A stretch of DNA of 64,000 nucleotides. It comes from Persicaria tinctoria. Lineage: Eukaryota > Streptophyta > Magnoliopsida > Caryophyllales > Polygonaceae. Below, one piece after another: positions 46,790 through 56,535 of this stretch (positions are counted from its first letter, which is position 1; each line of letters opens with the position of its first letter). A model generated the notes under the pieces. That model did no database searches and was not told where the DNA came from. It saw nothing but the letters and a program-made list of their open reading frames with translations. Both the position numbers and the translations under genes were made by a program. The DNA lies in NCBI GenBank assembly GCA_037127255.1, contig JBANSL010000013.1, positions 81,598,188 to 81,662,187 of the forward strand. The letters run 5' to 3'.

Positions 46790-46930
46790 AAGATGGGAGA
46801 TGAGTATCTTAATCTTAATCATTCTCTAGTTTGCTACATCGAGAGTGATATTTTCAAGACCATTGAGAATGAAGTTATTCTCAAAACATTTTCAAAAAAT
46901 GAAAACTCGGGGACAGAGTGCTGCTAATTA
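46790..46930 (+). pseudogene. hAT-type transposase C-terminal relic
   Basis: The plus strand reads LVCYIESDIFKTIENEVIL followed by degenerate KTFSKNEN. This resembles the C-terminal end (hAT dimerisation region, YIE-D-F-I-NEVI) of plant hAT/zinc-finger transposases from memory. No other transposase block is present. It lies in the presumed first intron of bL27m. Confidence 0.55.
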
Positions 46931-48291
46931 GGGCGGAGGGAAAGCTTGGAGGAGGGTTCAAGATTACTTAGCTAATTTTTCCGTTGATGTACATAGTTGG
47001 GGACAAAGTGCCTACAACTCAACCCCCTCAATAAAGGAAATTGTGGTGCACAACAATCCATTACATTCTTTACCTTTCTCTATTGTCCCCTTTGATTACC
47101 CTCTACTCCTCCGTTCTCATAGTTTCAAATGTTCCTTCAGTTACATTGAAAGATCCATTTTTTGGGTCATTACAAGCTTCTGCCTCAATTTTATTGTGCT
47201 TCACTAGGTTCTCTTTACGAGGCTAAAATCCTGCTAGTGCATGATATATGAACATCCTTGGTGATTTTTGTTTCTAAGGGACAAGCTGGGTTTGTTGACC
47301 TATTCTAAAGACCTATTATATGCACACACACAAAAAACAACCCAGCAGTCTCATTTCACAAGGAAACAGATACTACGCACTCTAACCATTCCCCCCCCCC
47401 CCCCGACAGCTCTCGCGCAACTCGTTATCACATCTCTTCTCCCTTGGTGTTTCAATTTTTCAACTGTGTCAAAGCTTTGAATCTAACCTAACCCTCTATC
47501 TTGGTTTTGATTTCGTACAATTTTCTGATAGAAACGTGCATACCTGATAGAGAGGAACCAAATCTAGGGGGGTGAATCTCAGTTGATGCTTTTGTTTATG
47601 CCTTAACAATTATGTGGGTGTCTATCTGAATATGTAACTGCAATGAATATCCTAACTGAATCTGAAATGTTTTGTTATTTGTCAATTGTGTCATCGAGTC
47701 TTAAAACTGTTAAAATTTGATGTGCATTGTGCACTATTAGAGTATTAGCATACGTTTGTATCTTGCTGCAATCTAAAATTTGGAATCAGCTAGTGTAAGT
47801 TGCACATTCAAAGCTCAAAATGTGAATCATTCACACATTATAATAAGATACAGTGAACTACGAGGATAAAAAAGCACATGTCTGAATTTGGAGTACCCGA
47901 CATTTTAAGGAGCTATTTCCAATGTAGTTCCTTTTATGTATAATTTGGTGCTATATGTGCGATTCTTATTTGGATCTGTAAACAACATATAATTTATATT
48001 TCCATTTCCAAATGTATCGTTTTCCTATAGTTTTTTGGGATGGACATTTCCGTATTTTGTATTGTTTCATTAACATAGCTAAAAACTACAGCTTGCATAC
48101 TATTTTATATGTTGATGATAAAGCATCCTTGTTTAATGGGTCAGTTATTGCTTCTCTTACGTGTTGAAAATGGAATGTGGCTCCATTGTGTAAAATATGT
48201 GTTCTAGGGATTTTAATGTCACCAATAAACAAAAACAGAGAAAAGAAGAATAAACTTTTTACTGATCTGGTATTGTTGGGAGTTCTGCTAG
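46931..48291. other. Presumed leader intron of bL27m
   Basis: No gene is visible. It contains a C14 run (47391-47404). Confidence 0.4.
47391..47404. repeat. C14 homopolymer
   Basis: A run of 14 C, prone to length error. Confidence 0.8.
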
Positions 48292-48314
48292 GTTTGATTG
48301 CCGAAATCAACACA

Positions 48315-48959
48315 ATGAATTTTGCAGCATCTCTATGCAAAAGAGTGAATCTTAAAGAACTGCTTAAGACGGTTCCTGTATATAGCGGGGCAACTGGTAG
48401 GCCTATTACTCGACTTCTTTTATTTGTACTTGGTATTCAATGAAAACTTGAGGCATCCATTGTAACATGTGTTGCTGCCAAATGTAGATGCATCCGTAGG
48501 AGGATTTGGATTGATAGCTAGAAGATGGGCTACCAAGAAAACAGGTGGATCCACGAAAAATGGAAGAGATTCAAATCCCAAATACCTTGGTGTGAAGAAA
48601 TTCGGTGGAGAGGTAAGACATTGGGTAACTTTTATAGAGACCCGTCTTAACCTGGGAACTAGAGAATTTGGCAACTAGTAACATATCCCGCTCTTATTGT
48701 CTCTGCTCACGTGATGCAGAGAGTTATTCCGGGTAACATCATTGTTCGTCAAAGGGGCACTCGTTTTCATCCGGGAGACTATGTTGGCATTGGAAGGGAC
48801 CATACTTTGTTTGCACTGAAGGAAGGCAGGGTGAAGTTTGAAACTCACAAGTTGAGTGGAAGGAAGTGGGTTCATATTGAGCCCTTGAATGGTCATGTGA
48901 TCCACCCGTTGTATGTTGCATCTGCCTCTAGCAATACTCAGATCAACGCGGCAGAGTGA
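48315..48959 (+). CDS. Mitochondrial large-subunit ribosomal protein bL27m
   Basis: Three coding exons: 48315-48396, 48488-48612 and 48720-48959, giving 148 residues. A leader part begins at the acceptor at 48291. The N terminus [20 protein letters not shown] is a mitochondrial presequence-like helix. The L27 domain follows: [51 protein letters not shown] and [14 protein letters not shown]. The basic N-terminal stretch of L27 reaches the peptidyl transferase centre. The C terminus has a 20-30 residue tail ([13 protein letters not shown]). Everything is in frame. Confidence 0.93.
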
Positions 48960-49606
48960 TAATCAAGTTGTGTGCCCGTGCAATAATTCCAAACATCAAG
49001 TTCTTCACTTTTTTATGAAAACTCTGAAGTACTGAAGCATTACCCAAACCAGTTCTCTCAAGAACCATTTTCTACTGCTATAATACCTCTCTGAGTCTCT
49101 GGTTTAGCAACTAGTGATGTTTTGTTGTTAACTGATAAAGCAGGGGAAATCTTTAATTGGTACATGAATTTTGTGCAATTGGTAGATTTTTGATGCCATT
49201 CATATCACCATTGATATGTCCAATATCATTCGTAGTGTCATTGAGTTATATTATTGAGATTTGAACTTTGGTCAATGTTCTAAACATGAAAACTACATTT
49301 GAATCAATGAACTACAAATAACATCTTGATTTTTCAATGACGGGTAACCGAATTGACATATATCCAAATCCAATTAGATGAACCAATGGACTCATATCAT
49401 CAGTATTCCCTACTCATATTGGGAAGAGGTTGATCTTTGAGGGTAAAGTTGAGATGACCTCTATTGTGTCATTTGGCAAGAAGTTCTTCATCTTTATTAA
49501 TATCACATTTTCTTGCGGTCGAAAAGTTGGAAAAGGCACATGATTCACCCGCCTCATTCTTGTCACATTTTTGTTCCCATGGTTTTGTTGAAAATAGAGA
49601 TGAATA
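48960..49606. other. 3' flank of bL27m
   Basis: No gene is visible up to the MITE. Confidence 0.4.
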
Positions 49607-49742
49607 CTCCCTCTGATCGAAAATAGTTATGAGTATTAAATTATGAAAAAATTTAAGTAAAATAAATAATATTTTATATAGTTTTAAGCTCGTAAAACTA
49701 TGTACACAAAAGTCCACATCGTTTATTTCGGATGGGAGGGAG
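49607..49742. mobile_element. Stowaway-type MITE
   Basis: A 136-bp AT-rich element with ends CTCCCTCTGATCGAAAATA and its imperfect inverse TTTCGGATGGGAGGGAG, flanked by TA on both sides. CTCCCTC ends and a TA target are the mark of Stowaway (Tc1/mariner) MITEs. Confidence 0.85.
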
Positions 49743-50040
49743 TATGTGTTATCACTTCACCACATTGCATTTCAGGTGACGGACCTAAGGCGACGAACGA
49801 AAGCAATCGTCGCACAAGTCATCACCACACCATATAGCCTATAGATGACTTGACTTTGATATACGTATGTTCATCGCCCTAGTCACTTCATGCGACGGAA
49901 GAAATTTGATCACGAAATCGGTGTTGTTGCGTTCAATCGGTGTTGCTGCGTTCCACTCGACCACTCTTATCCTGGCATTTGATCTGGATTTCGAAAAATG
50001 ATCATCCCTCTATCTCCGGCGACCTCTGAAAGCAAAATCC

Positions 50041-50379
50041 ATGGCTGCCGCATAATCATTGCCTCGAAACTGCACTTCTACCTCCACCTCATTAGCGGCT
50101 TCGAGAATCGGCACTGCCGCCGATTTCAGAGCGAAAGCGTTTTCCACGCACCGTGCAATTCACATCCCCAATCAAAAGCCCCAATTTAGCCTCCACATTC
50201 TGAGGTAAGACGTCGCTTTAGAGTTTCTCATTCAACAAATTTCACATTGTTTTTAGCTGTTTGATAATTGATACTATTGAATGTTGAGTTGAATCTTTGC
50301 TGCAGTCTCTCGTGGTCTCCGCCTCTGCACTGCTTCGGTGTTGACCGCCATTTCCCACTGCTGTGACTACATTTCGAAG
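50041..50379 (+). pseudogene. Mitochondrial-presequence-like gene fragment, copy 3
   Basis: Exon 1 (50041-50204) starts MAAA and hits a TAA at codon 5. It then continues in frame as SLAASRIGTAADFRAKAFS to a good donor. Exon 2 (50306-50379) keeps both acceptor (tgcag) and donor. It is the inverted counterpart of copy 1 and lies upstream of NLR-B as copy 1 lies upstream of NLR-A. Confidence 0.65.
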
Positions 50380-50779
50380 GTACTCACTCTCTCACTCTCC
50401 TTATTGAAGATCAACTGAATCAATTTTCCCTTTTGTTTTGTTCCTGATTTTGGGGATGCAAGAGAGATACCAAATCCAATCGACTGTCGCTGTCTAGTGT
50501 TTAGAAATTAGTCTTTCGCTTAGTCTTCAGACTCTTAACTCTTCACCAACCAAAGTTTGACAACAATATGGAAAATGGCAGTGAGTCTTTGATGGACTTT
50601 TCTTCCATTTGCAAACGGTCTCAATACGGCACCTAACCAAGGGATGCAATAATTGGATGCCGAAAACCCTATCCAGTCTCCATATCAACCTTTTCCCTTT
50701 CATTTTTTTGGGATTTCTTGCACCTCCATTTGCTCCCTTTCTACCATAGCTGGTTCCCTTTTTGTCCCACCTCTTCATC

Positions 50780-53700
50780 ATGGAATTTGTTGATAATTAT
50801 CTCATTCAACCTGCCATCTCTGCTGTATTCAGTCTTGTGATTGAACAAATTGTATCAGAGCCGATTCAGCGGTTCCTGGATGGAAGGAAAACCACATGTT
50901 ATTGGTTGGGTGAGCTGAAGCAGACGATGCTAGCTCTCAACGCAGTGGTCGCTGATGCCGAGCAGAAGGCCATCACTAATGAGCCCGTAAAGCTCTGGCT
51001 TGATGAGCTGAAGGATGCCATGTATGATGTTGAAACCCTCTTGGATGCTATTGCAACTCGAGCTTTGCAGTCCACTGTTGAAGGAGCTGATGCCAAATCA
51101 GAAAGTAGTTCCATAAAAAAGGTACTATCCTCCAACTCTACCTTTCTGTGGCAACCAGACCATGAAAAGGTAGATTCCACCATTTCAGATATGTGTAAAA
51201 GATTAGATGGTTTCTTACAGAAAATCAGTATTCTTGGCTTGCAAGTTGGCCGCACTGGTGAACATTCAAGAGGTAAGAAACCAGCAACAACTAGTTTGTT
51301 GGATCAATCAATGCAGTATGTTGGAAGAGATTCAGAAATAGAGGAGGTAATTCGGTTTTTGCAGTATGAACAGCTAACAGGAGCAGAACAGACAGGAGAG
51401 CAGAGTCACAAAAGGAAAAAGATTGGGTCTGATTACTATGATATTCGCGTAATTGCCATTGTTGGCATGCCAGGAGTTGGGAAAACTACTCTTGCACAGT
51501 TGCTATATAATGATGGGAGGCTGGATGAAATGTTTGATTTGAAAGCTTGGTTGCATTTGCCAAGGGATTTCACAAATACCCTGGTATTCAAAACCATTTG
51601 CGAATTATTATCCGAGGAGCCTCTCCGGTCTGACAATCTAGAATTTATTCAAAAAAAGTTATGCAAGATGATAAGGGGAAAGAGATTTCTTTTAGTTTTT
51701 GATGATGTTTGGATTGAACACTTCCAATCTTGGGATGAACTGATTCGGCCAGTGAAAACTGCGGGAAGGGGTAGTACCATCATTGTGACAACTCAACATG
51801 CAAACATTGCCATTTGGATGCATGCAAGTCATATGATAAATTTGAATCCACTTTCTGATGAAGAGTGTTGGTCAGTAATCAGATCTGTTGCCTTAGACAG
51901 ACAACTAAAGTTGCATGAACACTTGGAAGTTATTGGTAGACAGATAGCAACGAAATGTCGGGGCTTGCCTCTGGCTGCCGCAGTGCTTGGGGGCGCCTTG
52001 CGCTCTATTCCAGAAGATGCTGAGAAATGGGTTGTTGTCCTGAGAAGCCCCATATGGGAAATACCAGATGCTATCTATGGCATACTACCAGCTTTAAGAT
52101 TGAGCTATGACTATCTGCCCCACCCTCAAATAAAGCGTTGTTTTGCCTACTGTGCTCTTTTTCCCAAGAACCATGGATTTCAAAAGGAGGAGTTAGTAAT
52201 GTTGTGGATGGCTGAAGGCTTTATTTCGCCATCGCAAAGTCATACAACCATGGAACAGCTAGGAAGTAGTTACTTTGATGAGCTAATATCGAGATCCTTC
52301 TTTCAACAAATGGACTCCACCAACCGTTTTGTTATGCATGATCTGATCCATGATCTAGCTGTCAATGTCTTTGGGAGGTTTGGCCTATTGTCAAATTTGA
52401 ATGATCAGTTTAACCTCAGAGTAGCACGCCATTTCTCATTTCTGCAAACAAAGTATCATGATTCTGAAAAATTGCAAGTCTTATTTGATCACAACTTATG
52501 GACCTTTTTGGCTCTGGGATCTGGTTCAGGTGGTTCTCCCTGCTATCTACAGACAAGAGCTCCTAGATCCGAGCTACCAACAAGTACATCCTTGAGGGTC
52601 CTCTCTATGCCTCATTATCAAATCGCTTGCATAATTCCCTCAATTGGGAACTTAAGACACTTGCGTTACCTGAATTTATCTTATACACCTCTCACATCTT
52701 TGCCGGAAACGTTTTCTATGTTGTACAATTTGCAGACATTGTTGCTGTCAAATTGTTACAATCTTCAAAGTTTGCCTGCTAAGTTGGCCAATATGGTTTC
52801 CCTGCGTCATCTAGATATCACTAATACAAAGACTCTACAAGTGATGCCCCCACATATTGGTAGACTAACTAATCTCCAGACACTCTCAAAGTTTATAGTG
52901 GGATGCAACAGCAGAGAAAGCATTGCAGAATTGAACCAGCTTAAGAGTGTTCGAGGTATTCTATTGATATCTAGGCTTGAGAATGTTGTCTCTGACTCAG
53001 ATGCAGGGGCTTCCAACATGAGTGACAAAGCGCATCTTATGGAGATAGTTTATGAGTGGTCTGGTCCCTCCAGAAATCAGTATCGCATTCTTGAGAAGTT
53101 GAAGCCTCACATAAACTTGAAAAGACTCACCATAAGAGGGTTTTCTGATGAAAGATTTCCAGGATGGGTAGGAGCTGCTGAATACTGTAATGTAGTAGTG
53201 TTACATCTCGAGAATTGCTTCAAATGTATCTCGTTACCACCTTTGGGGAAGCTGCCCTCTCTCAAGCATCTCTTTATTACAGGATTCATGATGATAAGGA
53301 AAGTGGGGCATGATTTCTATGGGAATATCAGTAGTTCATCATTTACACCTTTTCCTTCTTTGGAGATACTGAAATTCAGAAAAATGCCTTTGTGGTACTC
53401 ATGGTCTGCTTTTGAAGGCGATGGACCGGCATTTCCTCAGTTGCAAGAGCTTTGCTTGCTTTCTTGCAATATACGACCTTCAGTTTTACCCCTAAATATC
53501 CCTTCTTTAAGAAGGCTTTCCATTGTAGATTGTGGAAGTGAAGGTTCGCTTCAAATGCCACCTTCACTGGACACTCTAGAAATTTCACCATTGAGCGGTA
53601 TTCATAGAACATTGTTTGAATTGCTTGAATCAGCACCCCTGAGAAAATTGAAGATTGCTCAAAATTATAGCGGAGTGCGCTCTTGTGGTTTGAATGAAGT

Positions 53701-54631
53701 TGTGGGATTCACAACAATTAGTCCTTCTGTTCAAGAGCTAGAGATAACAAACTGTACTTTCAAGCCTATCTTTCGATTACCCCTGTGGTTAACATCACTC
53801 TCTATGGATAGAGGTGAAAATGTAGAGTTCGAGGCGCAGTACTATACATCCCTCCAGTGTTTATGCCTCCGCAGGGCCTCAATTCAGTCCTTCTGCTTTG
53901 ACCACTTCCCTAAGCTCATCTCCCTGGAGATTGCCAGTTGCTTCAAGCTAAGTTGCTTTTTGGTTTCAGGAGGATATCTCTTAGAATCTCTCTGTGATCT
54001 CTACATATGTGATTGCCTATCATTGCTGGAGTTTCCTCCAGGCGGTCTTCCTGCTCCCAACCTGACAACTTTTACTATCAGGGGATGTCATAGACTGAGA
54101 TCACTGCCAGAGAGAATGTATTGCAGTATGCCATCTCTAAAGTTTTTGTATATTGGATATTGTTCCGAAATTGAGTCATTTCCGCATGGTGGTTTGCCCT
54201 CTAACCTTCACACCCTGAAAATTCATGGATGCTACAAGCTAATGCCTGTCCAGGAAGATTGGCAGCTTCCCAAGGTACTCTCTCTTATGAATTTGGAAAT
54301 TGTAGAACACAGGTGCGAGGACACCTCCGAGTCTTTTCCTAACTCCGAAGGCCTGCTGCCTACCAGCCTCACTTCGCTCTCCATCAGGGACTTCAAAAGC
54401 ATCAAGTTCCTGAATGGAAAAGCATTTCAGCATCTAACATCTCTTCAAGAGCTAAAGATTTCTGAATGTCCACTGCTGAAATGCTTGCCAGAAGACGGGT
54501 TTCCTCAGTCTCTTTGCTCTCTTGAAATATATGCTTGTCCACTGCTTAAGCAACGATGCCAGAGGAATGGCGAAGATTGGACCAAAATTTCCCATCTTCC
54601 CCGCATCAACAATCACTGTGAAGAGATCTAA
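50780..54631 (+). CDS. CC-NB-LRR disease-resistance protein (NLR-B)
   Basis: Intronless, 1,283 residues, start MEFVDNYLIQPAISAVFSLV at 50780. The next upstream ATG, six codons earlier, is less likely by comparison with NLR-A. The coiled coil includes VKLWLDELKDAMYDVE. NB-ARC has P-loop GMPGVGKTTLAQ (near residue 228), kinase-2 FLLVFDDVW, RNBS-B STIIVTTQ, GLPLAAAVLGGAL, RNBS-D CFAYCALFPKNHGF and MHD in FVMHDLIHDLAV (near 517). LRRs then run to SHLPRINNHCEEI. All key motifs are canonical. It differs from NLR-A mostly in the C-terminal LRRs (about residues 930-1050), as expected for the recognition surface. Confidence 0.94.
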   Translation: MEFVDNYLIQPAISAVFSLVIEQIVSEPIQRFLDGRKTTCYWLGELKQTMLALNAVVADAEQKAITNEPVKLWLDELKDAMYDVETLLDAIATRALQSTVEGADAKSESSSIKKVLSSNSTFLWQPDHEKVDSTISDMCKRLDGFLQKISILGLQVGRTGEHSRGKKPATTSLLDQSMQYVGRDSEIEEVIRFLQYEQLTGAEQTGEQSHKRKKIGSDYYDIRVIAIVGMPGVGKTTLAQLLYNDGRLDEMFDLKAWLHLPRDFTNTLVFKTICELLSEEPLRSDNLEFIQKKLCKMIRGKRFLLVFDDVWIEHFQSWDELIRPVKTAGRGSTIIVTTQHANIAIWMHASHMINLNPLSDEECWSVIRSVALDRQLKLHEHLEVIGRQIATKCRGLPLAAAVLGGALRSIPEDAEKWVVVLRSPIWEIPDAIYGILPALRLSYDYLPHPQIKRCFAYCALFPKNHGFQKEELVMLWMAEGFISPSQSHTTMEQLGSSYFDELISRSFFQQMDSTNRFVMHDLIHDLAVNVFGRFGLLSNLNDQFNLRVARHFSFLQTKYHDSEKLQVLFDHNLWTFLALGSGSGGSPCYLQTRAPRSELPTSTSLRVLSMPHYQIACIIPSIGNLRHLRYLNLSYTPLTSLPETFSMLYNLQTLLLSNCYNLQSLPAKLANMVSLRHLDITNTKTLQVMPPHIGRLTNLQTLSKFIVGCNSRESIAELNQLKSVRGILLISRLENVVSDSDAGASNMSDKAHLMEIVYEWSGPSRNQYRILEKLKPHINLKRLTIRGFSDERFPGWVGAAEYCNVVVLHLENCFKCISLPPLGKLPSLKHLFITGFMMIRKVGHDFYGNISSSSFTPFPSLEILKFRKMPLWYSWSAFEGDGPAFPQLQELCLLSCNIRPSVLPLNIPSLRRLSIVDCGSEGSLQMPPSLDTLEISPLSGIHRTLFELLESAPLRKLKIAQNYSGVRSCGLNEVVGFTTISPSVQELEITNCTFKPIFRLPLWLTSLSMDRGENVEFEAQYYTSLQCLCLRRASIQSFCFDHFPKLISLEIASCFKLSCFLVSGGYLLESLCDLYICDCLSLLEFPPGGLPAPNLTTFTIRGCHRLRSLPERMYCSMPSLKFLYIGYCSEIESFPHGGLPSNLHTLKIHGCYKLMPVQEDWQLPKVLSLMNLEIVEHRCEDTSESFPNSEGLLPTSLTSLSIRDFKSIKFLNGKAFQHLTSLQELKISECPLLKCLPEDGFPQSLCSLEIYACPLLKQRCQRNGEDWTKISHLPRINNHCEEI

Positions 54632-56535
54632 CAAGTATGACTTCTCCTGGATTAATTTCAGAACTGTCACAAAGGTACAATCTAAATCTTCTCAGTAATC
54701 ATTTCCTTTGATTTCAGGGCGAAAAAAATAGTCATTTCCTTCCATCAGTTGGCCATAGTTCATCTTTCTTTTCGATAAACCCAGAGGAACAAACATGAGG
54801 CTGGTGAAACATTCACTACCACAAATCCTTTTGTATTACTTATTCTTAGCATCAGATATGCAGCCCACTGCGATTGTGTTCGGCGTTTTAACTGATATAC
54901 TGTGAATTGACAATGTTTATGTTAAGCCTTTCTTATTTTTGTTGTCAAACAGTTCAGATGATTGAAGAGATTGCTTTGAATTCGTAGCACGGATGGTTTG
55001 ATCGTGTTTTCACTGGAAATAGCAACATCCCACAGACAGATTGCTTTGAATTCGTAGCGCAGATGGTTTGATCGTGTTCTTGCTGCTACTTTTTTCGCAA
55101 TGTCATTTTGGATAGTTGTAGTTTGTGTAGATTATGTTGAACTGTGCATACTGTCAGATATGCAGTAGAGACAGTAACCTCCATAGAATGCTGTAAATAT
55201 AAAGGATCATTCAAATTGTAAGCCTAGTTGTCGAAAAGGTGTCATGGTATTCTAAACTGATTGATCTCGCCACATCGGAGCAATCACCATGTTGATTATT
55301 GTCAGACCACCGATAGACTATTATCGATTGATCCCAAACATGTAGTACGCGAAGTATGGGAGATCGATAAACAACAATGGAGTAGATGCTAAACGAATTG
55401 AATGTTGAAAGCACGAAATAGACGAAAATTGGAGCCAACCTATATATGCTCCCCTCTAGTTACTAGTCCGAATTCATTGGCGTTGGTTTTGGTGGGCGGA
55501 CCTGAAGAGACTGTGATTCCTGCTCTACTCACTCCATCGTTGATATGATTTGTGCTAGTCCTGTGCCGGGAAACCTCTTTGTCGTTGCTTTATCGAATAC
55601 TGATTGGAGCCTTGGAGATATGAGCATTGATATTTCCTGTGGATTACAGCACCTGGAGATCACTGGAGATGCAGTCACTGCATTCAGCATTCGTTTCTGG
55701 TCTCTTGACAGCAACTTCATCCCCCAGACAGCTATGCAAGTTCTGTAACTCATAACTATCCATAGAAGATGGAATTTCTGATGATTGAATGAGGATTTTG
55801 TAGCAACCAGAAGTTGTCAAAAGACCATGTTTTAGTGTTAAATGGTTCATGTTAGTACATCCTGTTTCGGTAAATCTTCTATAAAAAAAAGCGTTGTTTT
55901 CTCATTCCCTCTTTCTTTTAATACTACACAAACCAGTAGTTCATCCTTTGATTTAATCTACTTGGAACAAAATACCCACAACAACAACAACCCAGACAAA
56001 GTCAGGAGAGTGTTTCCGAAAGACCCAGGGAAGTAAGATGCATAAACCACGTGGTATCCGGCTACTCGCATGAAAAGGAGACAGAGAAAAAGCCAAACAT
56101 AAGCCGAAGAAGACAGACAAACAAAATACCCACAAACCACATAGTAAACAACCTCTCAAAATACCCACGAACCACCCCTACTATCACATGTCATGGGTTC
56201 AGAGCCTGTAGACACATACATCTCCATGGGGGACCATAGAAGGGATTCAAGTAAATCTGTTATAGTGTAATCCAAAGATAGTCTAGACAAACACTAAATA
56301 TAGCAGAAGTTTCATCATCACACAACACCGAAGAACTTGTCCGTATAGAAGAGAGAATTTGACGAAAAATTGTTCCTTCTATATGTTCTTAGGGTCGATT
56401 TTGGGTGGTATTCAACTAACCTTGAGAGAAGGACTACTCATTTAAACAGAAAGCAACAATGAGATTACCTCTGTCACTTGAACGCCAATAAAGATAATCA
56501 AATCAGGCAAAATGGATCATCATCATGGCAGCAAA
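54632..56535. other. Intergenic between NLR-B and the nucleotidyltransferase gene
   Basis: An imperfect direct repeat, AGATTGCTTTGAATTCGTAGC, occurs at about 54968 and 55039. A related inverted stretch is near 34550-34690, so 3' flank DNA was also shared in the cluster. An open frame at 55545-55748 lacks recognisable motifs. Confidence 0.4.

Noticed and set aside
55545..55748. 67-residue gene downstream of NLR-B
   Set aside because: No domain or partner exon recognised. Open frames on both strands overlap here.
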